Of a stretch of DNA of 6,400 nt, positions 1 to 5,608 are shown piece after piece (within the stretch, counting starts at the first letter, position 1; each line of letters opens with the position of its first letter). The notes below the pieces were generated by a model. The model saw nothing but the letters and a program-made list of their open reading frames with translations. It did no database searches and was not told the DNA's origin. The translations under genes and the position numbers were made by a program. This DNA is from Candidatus Cloacimonadota bacterium (GTDB lineage: Bacteria > Cloacimonadota > Cloacimonadia > Cloacimonadales > Cloacimonadaceae), in the NCBI GenBank assembly GCA_028703735.1, contig JAQVMI010000111.1, positions 1 through 6,400 on the forward strand, written 5' to 3'.

Positions 1-1437
1 TCAGCCTTGTTCACATTTCAGGTTTATTCTGCTGATGGCTTCTTCTTCTCCCAGAATGCTGAATATGGTTGGCAAATCCGGTCCATGAGCTACACCAATA
101 AGTGCCAGACGTAAGGGAGTGTAAAAAGCCTTGCCCTTTAGCCCAAGAGATTCCATGCAGAGTTTGCTGAGAGAATGCACCTTATCTGCATCAAGAGGAG
201 CAGATTTTGGTAATTCTGTGGAAAACCAAGCCAGAACTCTTTGGGAATCAATGCTTTTCAGCAATTCTTTATCGGATGCTTCCAGCTCTAATCTCTCTAA
301 AAACATTCTGCTATATTCCACAATTTCGGGTAGCAATGTACACCTTTCACGAGCAGCAGCAACGATTTTGGATAGGACTGAAGTGTTATCAATTGGCATT
401 CCGGCAGCTTGGAAATATGGTAAACTACGCTCTGTTATTGTGTCCAAGGGTAAATTGCGCATGTATTGTCCATTCATCCAATCCAGCTTGGTAAGATCGA
501 AGATTGCTCCAGATTTTGTAACTCTATCCAGGGAGAACGTATCGCACAATTCGTCCAGGCTGTAAAGCTCGCGGTCATCCGCAGAATGCCATCCCAAGAG
601 TGCCACAAAGTTTAAAATAGCCTCTTTCAGATACCCTTTCGCTAAATAGCTTTCCACCGATACATCATTCATCCGCTTGCTTAGTTTGCTGCGGTCGGTA
701 GAAAGGATTAAGGGTAGGTGAACCCAAATTGGCGTTTCCCAGCCAAAGCACTGGTTCAACCATATATGCTTTGGGGTGCTGGAAAGCCATTCTTCTCCTC
801 TGATTACGTGAGATATCTGCATGAAATGATCGTCTATAACGGCTGCAAGATGATATGTAGGGAATCCATCACTTTTAATCAACACTTGGTCGTCGGATTG
901 AGAGGCATCCATTTCCACGTGTCCCCTTATGGCATCATCGAAGCCAAAACGATGATTATCTGGCATTCTAAGCCTGATAACGTGCTTTTCTCCGGATTCC
1001 ATTTTTTGCTGAACCTCTGCTTTGCTAAGAGAAAGGCAGCGGCGATCGTATTTTACAAATTCACCCTTGGCTTGTTGCTCTTCCCGCATTTTTGTAAGGG
1101 TTTCAGAGCTGCAAAAACAGTGATACGCATCTCCGCTATCTAACAAAAGCTGGGCATGCTGATGATAAAGTGTTAGACGTTGAGATTGGATATATGGAGC
1201 AAATTCCCCTTCGCATCCAGGTCCCTCATCAAAATCTACACCCAGCCGGTGCAAAGAGGATATCAGGCTTTCCACTGCTCCGGATACTTCACGGCTTTGA
1301 TCTGTATCTTCGATGCGTAAGATGAACTTCCCTTTTTGAGATTTGGCAAACAGGTAGTCGTATAAAGCGGTGCGAAGCCCACCAATGTGTAAAAATCCGG
1401 TGGGACTGGGGGCAAAACGGACGCGGACAGGTTTCAT
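1..1437 (-). CDS. gltX: Glutamyl-tRNA synthetase (GluRS), complete
   Basis: Class I aminoacyl-tRNA synthetase that charges tRNA with glutamate in the cytoplasm. The 478 residues match the usual bacterial length. Seen in the protein: the N-terminal ATP-binding stretch FAPSPTG with the HIGH-type motif HIGG at 17-20, the RGEEWLSSTPKH segment at 213-224, and the KMSKS-type loop as KLSKR at 251-255. The rest is the helical anticodon-binding half. The zinc-type insertion has C107-x-C109 and C134 after YDRR, but the fourth ligand position (His in E. coli) is Ser136, so the zinc site looks incomplete. The start is supported by AAGGAG at 1443-1448, five bases upstream, lying inside the 3' end of the preceding gene. 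Start and upstream stop overlap as ATGA (4 bases), so it is the last gene seen of a coupled operon. Whether it also misacylates tRNA-Gln cannot be read from the sequence. The identification is very secure. Confidence 0.98.
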   Translation of the reverse strand: MKPVRVRFAPSPTGFLHIGGLRTALYDYLFAKSQKGKFILRIEDTDQSREVSGAVESLISSLHRLGVDFDEGPGCEGEFAPYIQSQRLTLYHQHAQLLLDSGDAYHCFCSSETLTKMREEQQAKGEFVKYDRRCLSLSKAEVQQKMESGEKHVIRLRMPDNHRFGFDDAIRGHVEMDASQSDDQVLIKSDGFPTYHLAAVIDDHFMQISHVIRGEEWLSSTPKHIWLNQCFGWETPIWVHLPLILSTDRSKLSKRMNDVSVESYLAKGYLKEAILNFVALLGWHSADDRELYSLDELCDTFSLDRVTKSGAIFDLTKLDWMNGQYMRNLPLDTITERSLPYFQAAGMPIDNTSVLSKIVAAARERCTLLPEIVEYSRMFLERLELEASDKELLKSIDSQRVLAWFSTELPKSAPLDADKVHSLSKLCMESLGLKGKAFYTPLRLALIGVAHGPDLPTIFSILGEEEAISRINLKCEQG

Positions 1438-2033
1438 TTATGCTCCTTAAAGTTATGCTTATTTTCCAGTAGTTCCTGTATTCTATTTATGTATAAGTGG
1501 TGAATCAACCTATAGTGGGGATGGTAGGCTGCTGTAAAGCTGGCAGAATGGCTGGGGATTTGCTCCCTTTGCGCCACTAAGTTTATTTCGTCCCACTCCG
1601 CGGAACTTGCTCTAATAGTTCTGTGTAACAATTGCTGGTTAGCCATCCAGATATCAGCAATACTGTATGAGGTGCTTTCTGCATGGCAAGATAGCAAGAT
1701 TAATTCCGTTAATACCTGGCATTTTTGCGTGAATATGGCATTGCCAAGCTGTGCTGCAGGTGATAGTATGCTAAGGCTTATCCGCCAAAATCCGCTACCA
1801 TTGCCAATATCCTGAAGCTGCGGGCTATAGTGTAACTCACGTATTTCATTATACTCATTGCATATTGCCTGCGAAACTTCCACAGGGTTCCGCACAATGT
1901 GTGAGGGTCCCAAAACAGCCTGATAAACCAGCTTGTAGATATCCACCAATTCCACCAAAGGATGCAGAGATTGCTCTTCTGCAATAATTTGCCGAAGTGA
2001 GCTTTCCGATAACAGATCAGCCCTCTTTAGCAT
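1434..2033 (-). CDS. Conserved protein of unknown function, 199 aa
   Basis: I cannot assign a function. The protein is soluble-looking, with no signal peptide or membrane segment. Its most family-like segments are HPLVELVDIYKLVYQAVLGPSH at about 24-45 (D31, K34, Y37, Q38, G42, H45), IGNG at 76-79 followed by R84, and a C-terminal HS (162-163) plus YHPHYR (170-175). From memory, uncharacterised proteins of Clostridia carry a similar order of motifs (D..K..YQ..G.GH, then IG.G..R, then HS...Y.P.YR), so I think this is a conserved family; that recollection needs a search. The repeated His, Tyr and Arg positions could suit a metal or phosphate site, but this is speculation. The start overlaps the end of the amidohydrolase gene by 17 bases, with a modest AAAGG 11 bases upstream. 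The stop overlaps the gltX start as ATGA. The reading frame is certainly coding by context; the function is open. Confidence 0.88.
   Translation of the reverse strand: MLKRADLLSESSLRQIIAEEQSLHPLVELVDIYKLVYQAVLGPSHIVRNPVEVSQAICNEYNEIRELHYSPQLQDIGNGSGFWRISLSILSPAAQLGNAIFTQKCQVLTELILLSCHAESTSYSIADIWMANQQLLHRTIRASSAEWDEINLVAQREQIPSHSASFTAAYHPHYRLIHHLYINRIQELLENKHNFKEHK
1443..1448 (-). promoter_or_regulatory. Shine-Dalgarno site of gltX
   Basis: AAGGAG on the minus strand, five bases before the gltX ATG. It lies inside the last codons of the upstream gene, which fits translational coupling at the ATGA overlap and supports the chosen gltX start. Confidence 0.8.
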
Positions 2034-3525
2034 ACAAAACTTTGCCTTTGCGCATTGTAATCAAGACCATTGGGGTTTGGCTATCTGGAGTTTCAGGAGA
2101 AGAAAGGCTATCAGAATTTAAGGGTTGGTTCAAGATTGTCAGGTTTGCCTCGTAGCCCTCTTTTACACTTCCAGTCCTATTCTCATCTCCGCTGAGCCAG
2201 GCTGCATTATAGCTATAAATATTTACCGCTTGAGCATGTGTTAATCTTTCTGCAGGATTGTGGTGATTCATCGCAGCAAGAATGGACATCACAGCATCCA
2301 GGGCTGTTATATACCAATCGGAACCACCTGCTATGCGAACCCCTTTGCGAGTAAAACTACCAAAGCGATTCATGTTTCTGCTACGCTCTAAACCCAACTT
2401 CCGGGAATAAAATCCCTCATCACCACCCCAAAGCAAATCGAAATTCGGCTGCATTACAGGCACTGCTCCAGATTTGGCAATCTCTTCCAATAGTGTATCA
2501 TCGGTTAACTCGCAGTGAATAAGCTGATGCCGCAGGTCCTTTGGTTTGGTTTGTGATAACTTGTAGTAAATATTGTTGATCTGACTAATTGCTCTATCAC
2601 CAATGCAATGCACTGCTACCTGCATATTATTATCATGTGCTGAAGTTATAAAATCTTCCCAGAATTCGTCGCTTTGATAAAGCACTCCTAATGAATCGCT
2701 ATTTAAGTAAGTTTCGGATAGTGCTGCTGTCATAGAACCAATGGAGCCATCTGCCAGGATGCATCCTCCAATTCTCTTTGCACCGGCTTCCAAAGCTGCT
2801 GATAGATTAAACGATTGAGGATAAAGGGTATATTCCACTCCAAATTTATCCAGATTTTCATTAAGCAGAGCGTAATGTCCGATGCTGTTTTTAGCATCTC
2901 CTACCATGGTATGGATACCGGTGAAACCACCTTTGGCTGCAATTGCTGAGGCTGCGTGATACGCTTGGAGGATGGTTTCCGGGGATATCTTCCCATGAAA
3001 AAAGTGTACTGCAGAATCGTTATCCATGCCTCTTAGCAGTTCATCTGGTTTAATAGCGGTTCCCAAAAGCATACGGGCAGCAGTGTTTACAATACAGGAG
3101 TGTCCATCAATCCGCCTAACAATCAGAGGTCTGTCGGGGCAAATTTTATCCAGCTCTTTAACGCTGGGGAAGCGTTTTTCCTTAAGGGTGTTTTCGTCCA
3201 ATTGCCAGGCAAATAGGGTATCGCGCAGGTCAGAAGATGCGTAAGCACTTTCTATCAAGCCACATGCATCTTCTATGCTTTGGGCGGAGGATAAATCTAC
3301 CCCCAGGGAGTATAATCCACCTTCAAAACTGTGAGTGTGTGTGTCTATAAATCCCGGATAAACATAAGCTCCATTAAGATCGATTACCTCTGCTGAGATA
3401 GGTTTAGATGTGGATTCCTGTGCATTTAGCTTCACTATCCTGCCATGCTCTATCAGGATTTCACTTCTAAACTGGGGAAACCCATCACCCTGCCAGATGT
3501 AGGCATTTTTCAGTAATTTCATCAT
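2017..3525 (-). CDS. YtcJ-like metal-dependent amidohydrolase (Amidohydro_3 type)
   Basis: A 502-residue hydrolase of the amidohydrolase superfamily, YtcJ/Amidohydro_3 branch, with an N-terminal beta-sandwich piece (about 1-57), a TIM-barrel catalytic domain and a C-terminal return to the sandwich (about 450-502). Metal and catalytic motifs are visible: D61-T-H63-T-H65 after YPGFI, DGH at 140-142, ADGS(I)GS near 258-263, VHCIGD at 305-310, IHCE at 336-339, and GGSDW at 400-404 with D403. Family members hydrolyse C-N bonds in varied, mostly unknown substrates, so a specific reaction should not be assigned. No signal peptide is seen, so it is probably cytoplasmic. Many YtcJ relatives have a Lys shortly before the DGS motif; here that stretch reads GGCILADG, without Lys. 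The start has AAAGG five bases upstream; the protein begins MM, so the second ATG is an alternative. It overlaps maf by 4 bases (ATGA) and the next gene by 17. Confidence 0.93.
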   Translation of the reverse strand: MMKLLKNAYIWQGDGFPQFRSEILIEHGRIVKLNAQESTSKPISAEVIDLNGAYVYPGFIDTHTHSFEGGLYSLGVDLSSAQSIEDACGLIESAYASSDLRDTLFAWQLDENTLKEKRFPSVKELDKICPDRPLIVRRIDGHSCIVNTAARMLLGTAIKPDELLRGMDNDSAVHFFHGKISPETILQAYHAASAIAAKGGFTGIHTMVGDAKNSIGHYALLNENLDKFGVEYTLYPQSFNLSAALEAGAKRIGGCILADGSIGSMTAALSETYLNSDSLGVLYQSDEFWEDFITSAHDNNMQVAVHCIGDRAISQINNIYYKLSQTKPKDLRHQLIHCELTDDTLLEEIAKSGAVPVMQPNFDLLWGGDEGFYSRKLGLERSRNMNRFGSFTRKGVRIAGGSDWYITALDAVMSILAAMNHHNPAERLTHAQAVNIYSYNAAWLSGDENRTGSVKEGYEANLTILNQPLNSDSLSSPETPDSQTPMVLITMRKGKVLYAKEG

Positions 3526-4112
3526 AGCTGCCTTTGTAACAATTGGGATAACATATCATAAAACTTACGGATGGGGAAACCCATCACATTAAAATAGCAG
3601 CCATTTACACAGACAATAAACTGTGCCCCATAACCCTGTATTCCATAGGCTCCAGCTTTATCCATTGGCTCTTTTGTACTTAAGTAAGCGGATATCTCAG
3701 AATCTGATAAGGGAGCAAAGCATACCTCGGTTTTTTCGTAGTCACAAAGCGTAGTTCCTTTGTAGATTAGGCAAACTCCAGTGTAAACACTGTGCTTTCG
3801 GTTGGATAGCATTCGCAGAAAACTTCTGGCTTCTTCTACATTTTCCGGCTTGCCTAAGATGCGTTGTTCTATTACCACCAGGGTATCTGCGGCAACTATT
3901 AACTGATTTGGCTCTGTTTTTGGCAAAATCTTGGTGGCTTTGTTTTTGGCATGTTTCATAGCTTGCAATTCCGGTGCCTCATCGGAGATCGGTTCCGGAA
4001 CATCAGACGGTAACACAATCGGCTGTAATCCAAGCAAGGCAAACAGCTCTCTACGCCTGGGTGAGGCGGAAGCTAAAACTATCTCTATGTTGTTTAAGAT
4101 TTGATGTATCAT
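3522..4112 (-). CDS. maf: Maf nucleotide pyrophosphatase (YhdE-like dTTP/UTP type)
   Basis: Cytoplasmic house-cleaning enzyme that hydrolyses non-canonical or excess nucleoside triphosphates (dTTP/UTP type) to monophosphate and pyrophosphate. Numbering from the start chosen here: LASASPRRREL near 13-24, the AADT motif with the likely catalytic Asp at 76, SVYTGV at 108-113, and EPMDKAGAYGIQG at 148-160. The KAGAYGIQG form fits the YhdE-type dTTPase rather than the YceF m7GTP type, which differs there. Length 196 residues is normal. Start choice: the ATG at 4112 has AAAGG nine bases upstream, whereas an in-frame ATG at 4133 (203 aa) has no ribosome site and lies just four bases from the serC -35 box. 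I therefore prefer 4112, with 4133 as the alternative. It is the first gene of the leftward operon, overlapping the amidohydrolase start by 4 bases. I see no convincing promoter; weak minus-strand candidates are TTGACG (4159-4154) and TAGAAT (4169-4164). Confidence 0.95.
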   Translation of the reverse strand: MIHQILNNIEIVLASASPRRRELFALLGLQPIVLPSDVPEPISDEAPELQAMKHAKNKATKILPKTEPNQLIVAADTLVVIEQRILGKPENVEEARSFLRMLSNRKHSVYTGVCLIYKGTTLCDYEKTEVCFAPLSDSEISAYLSTKEPMDKAGAYGIQGYGAQFIVCVNGCYFNVMGFPIRKFYDMLSQLLQRQL

Positions 4113-4121
4113 ATATTTATA

Positions 4122-4126
4122 CCTTT
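4122..4126 (-). promoter_or_regulatory. Shine-Dalgarno site deciding the maf start
   Basis: AAAGG on the minus strand, nine bases before the ATG at 4112. The longer reading frame starting at 4133 has only CT-rich and A-rich sequence before it, so this site favours the shorter protein. Confidence 0.6.
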
Positions 4127-4136
4127 GAATCATGTT

Positions 4137-4165
4137 TTGGCAGGGCGATGATACGTCAATATAAT
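4137..4165 (+). promoter_or_regulatory. Sigma-70-type promoter for serC
   Basis: TTGGCA at 4137-4142 (five of six to TTGACA), a 17-base spacer, and a perfect TATAAT at 4160-4165. The predicted transcription start is about 4172, giving a leader of roughly 80 bases before serC. A second, weaker pair nearer the gene, TTGAAA at 4205-4210 and TAAAAT at 4229-4234 with an 18-base spacer, would place the start almost on the Shine-Dalgarno site and is less likely. Because the maf operon reads the other way from the same 140-base gap, its promoter must overlap or adjoin this one. Confidence 0.7.
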
Positions 4166-4240
4166 TCTACTAAGTAAAAAAAAGCTTGCCTGAAAGAATG
4201 GAGTTTGAAATCCTTGCTCACAAGTAAATAAAATATCTCC

Positions 4241-4246
4241 AGGAGG
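4241..4246 (+). promoter_or_regulatory. Strong Shine-Dalgarno site of serC
   Basis: A full AGGAGG six bases upstream of the serC ATG at 4253. It is the best ribosome binding site in the window, suggesting efficient translation. Confidence 0.85.
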
Positions 4247-4252
4247 ATACCA

Positions 4253-5338
4253 ATGGAACGCGTACATAATTTTAACGCTGGTCCAGCCGTTCTGCCCGAA
4301 GAAGTGCTGCTGGAAGCACAGGCAGATCTGTTCAACTACAAGGGGATGGGTCTTTCCGTTATGGAAATGAGCCATCGCAGCAAAGAGTATCAAGCAATTA
4401 TCGACGAAACCTACGCCGCAGTAAAACGGATTTACGGGCTTGGGGATGATTGGGAAGTGTTGTTTCTGCAAGGTGGAGCCAGTTTGCAGTTCTTAATGGT
4501 GCCCATGAGCTTTATACCTGAAGGGAAAACTGCCAATTACATTAATACAGGTGTATGGAGCAAGAAAGCCATTAGTGAAGCCAAAAAGCTGGGAAAACCG
4601 GTTCATGTGGCTGCAACTTCGGAAGATCAGAATTTTGGCTATATCCCCAAAACCTGGACGCTATCAGAGAATCCTGCCTATCTTCACATCACTACAAATA
4701 ACACAATATTTGGAACAGAATGGAAGATAGACCCCACTATTCCTGAGGGTGTGCCTTTAATTGCTGATATGAGTTCTAACTTCATGAGCAAGCCCATTGA
4801 TGTTCAAAAATACTCCATGATCTATGCCGGAGCACAAAAGAATGTGGGTCCTTCCGGCTGTGTAGTGGTACTCATCAAGAAAGATTTTCTGGCAACAGGA
4901 GCAGCAAACTTACCCTCTATGCTGGATTACCAAATTCATGCTAAGAATGGCAGTATGTATAATACCCCTCCCACCTTCACAATCTACCTTATCGGTTTGG
5001 TGTTGAAGTGGATAGAGGCGTATGGCGGTCTACCAAAAGTAGAGCAAAACAACCTTGCCAAAGCTGATTATATTTACAAAGCTATTGATGCCTCGGATGG
5101 TTTCTACAAGGGAACCGTTGCTGTGGAAGATCGTTCTTTGATGAACATCACTTTCCGTTTACCCAGTGAAGAGCTGGAAAACTTATTTATCAGTGAAGCC
5201 AAAAAGCAAGGAATGATAGGCTTAAAGGGACATCGCGATGTGGGTGGATGCCGTGCTTCTACCTATAACTCTCTTCCCCTTATTGCTGCTCATACCTTAG
5301 CAGAATTCATGAAGAGCTTCAAGGAACAGCACGCTTAA
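4253..5338 (+). CDS. serC: Phosphoserine aminotransferase, complete
   Basis: PLP-dependent class V-fold aminotransferase that converts 3-phosphohydroxypyruvate plus glutamate to 3-phosphoserine plus 2-oxoglutarate, the second step of serine biosynthesis; it acts in the cytoplasm. The 361-residue length is typical. Visible landmarks: NFNAGPAVLP at 6-15, the HRSKEY segment at 41-46 (R42 in the substrate site), GGAS at 74-77 for cofactor phosphate, TTNNT at 147-151, D172 in ADMSSNF, the Schiff-base lysine K196 in YAGAQKNVGPSG, NTPPTF at 237-242, and the C-terminal GLKGHRDVGGCRAS at 323-336 with H327 and R328. The start is fixed by AGGAGG and by the conserved N-terminus. It has its own promoter and appears monocistronic: serA and serB are absent here and the next gene is 270 bases away. 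Identification is very secure. Confidence 0.98.
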   Translation: MERVHNFNAGPAVLPEEVLLEAQADLFNYKGMGLSVMEMSHRSKEYQAIIDETYAAVKRIYGLGDDWEVLFLQGGASLQFLMVPMSFIPEGKTANYINTGVWSKKAISEAKKLGKPVHVAATSEDQNFGYIPKTWTLSENPAYLHITTNNTIFGTEWKIDPTIPEGVPLIADMSSNFMSKPIDVQKYSMIYAGAQKNVGPSGCVVVLIKKDFLATGAANLPSMLDYQIHAKNGSMYNTPPTFTIYLIGLVLKWIEAYGGLPKVEQNNLAKADYIYKAIDASDGFYKGTVAVEDRSLMNITFRLPSEELENLFISEAKKQGMIGLKGHRDVGGCRASTYNSLPLIAAHTLAEFMKSFKEQHA

Positions 5339-5366
5339 TTAAACACTGGCATTCCCGTCTTAATCA

Positions 5367-5427
5367 TGTCATTCCGGACTTGATCCGGAATCTGTTAAAC
5401 TGGATTCCTGCTTTCGCAGGAATGACA
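5367..5427. repeat. Nested double-hairpin intergenic repeat element
   Basis: A 61-base element bounded by a perfect 9-base inverted pair, TGTCATTCC (5367-5375) and GGAATGACA (5419-5427). Inside are two perfect 8-bp hairpins: ATTCCGGA/TCCGGAAT (5371-5378 with 5384-5391, loop CTTGA) and ATTCCTGC/GCAGGAAT (5404-5411 with 5416-5423, loop TTTC). The central arms GGAATC (5387-5392) and GATTCC (5403-5408) can also pair. This layout and wording resemble dispersed palindromic repeats that I recall from intergenic regions of many bacterial genomes; only one copy is visible here, so dispersal is inferred. A degenerate copy of the left arm precedes it (5350-5368, 14 of 19 bases the same as 5370-5388). 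Confidence 0.8.
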
Positions 5428-5453
5428 GTATGTTCGTTGTATGCAAAACTATT

Positions 5454-5487
5454 GGGGTTAACAGGATGTTTTTCTCCTGTTAACCCC
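5454..5487 (+). terminator. Perfect 13-bp hairpin, possible transcription terminator
   Basis: GGGGTTAACAGGA at 5454-5466 pairs perfectly with 5475-5487 across an 8-base T-rich loop. Position downstream of serC suggests transcript termination or 3'-end protection. There is no T-tract after the stem on the plus strand (CCTCAAAC follows), so it is not a classic intrinsic terminator; on the minus strand the following AATAGTTTT is only weakly T-rich. A palindromic repeat or protein-binding site remains possible. Confidence 0.45.
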
Positions 5488-5494
5488 CTCAAAC

Positions 5495-5523
5495 TGGAAA
5501 AGGCACATATCCGTAATTACAAT
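5495..5523 (+). promoter_or_regulatory. Possible promoter for exbB-exbD
   Basis: TGGAAA at 5495-5500 (four of six to TTGACA), a 17-base spacer and TACAAT at 5518-5523 (five of six to TATAAT). The predicted start near 5530 gives a leader of about 80 bases. The -10 box lies inside the left arm of the inverted repeat 5512-5561, so the repeat could act as an operator. The -35 is weak; treat as a candidate. Confidence 0.4.
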
Positions 5524-5561
5524 CGCCTCTACAAGTAACACACGAGGCGGTTGTAGCTACG
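5512..5561 (+). repeat. Long imperfect inverted repeat upstream of exbB
   Basis: Arms 5512-5529 and 5544-5561 pair over 18 positions: 15 Watson-Crick pairs, two T-G wobbles (5517/5556, 5523/5550) and one A-C mismatch (5516/5557), around a 14-base loop. The outer part of each arm is itself a short palindrome or near it: GTAATTAC (5513-5520) and GTAGCTAC (5553-5560). No T-tract follows, so it is not an intrinsic terminator. It could be a leader hairpin if transcription starts further upstream, or an operator overlapping the candidate promoter. Confidence 0.65.
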
Positions 5562-5608
5562 AGATGCAGATATTCATTAAAGACACTAAGTAATTCTCAT
5601 GAGGTAAC

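Larger units (their letters stand above)
5339..5608. other. Structured intergenic region, serC to exbB
   Basis: This 270-base gap holds no convincing gene. It contains three consecutive inverted-repeat structures (5367-5427, 5454-5487, 5512-5561), a possible promoter at 5495-5523, and the ribosome site of the next gene (GAGG at 5601-5604). Its density of palindromes contrasts with the gapless operon to the left. Confidence 0.8.

Noticed and set aside
131..1143. Several plus-strand open frames of 95-144 codons inside gltX
   Set aside because: All are opposite the strongly conserved gltX coding sequence and their translations show no recognisable domain.
4175..4195. Run of eight A (4176-4183), read as a T-tract on the minus strand, as a terminator
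   Set aside because: No stable GC-rich stem precedes it on that strand and no minus-strand gene ends here.
4232..4249. Small hairpin at CTCCAGGAG that could hide the serC Shine-Dalgarno site
   Set aside because: The stem is only three to four pairs with a three-base loop, too weak to regard as a riboswitch or thermosensor.
4130..4471. A 113-codon minus-strand open frame over the serC start and promoter
   Set aside because: It lies antisense to the conserved first 70 residues of SerC, has no family-like motif and no good ribosome site; it is a shadow of serC.
5339..5608. Possible CRISPR, tRNA or small ORF in the serC-exbB gap
   Set aside because: The repeats are inverted and unlike one another rather than regularly spaced direct repeats; no tRNA cloverleaf arms and no open frame with a ribosome site were seen.
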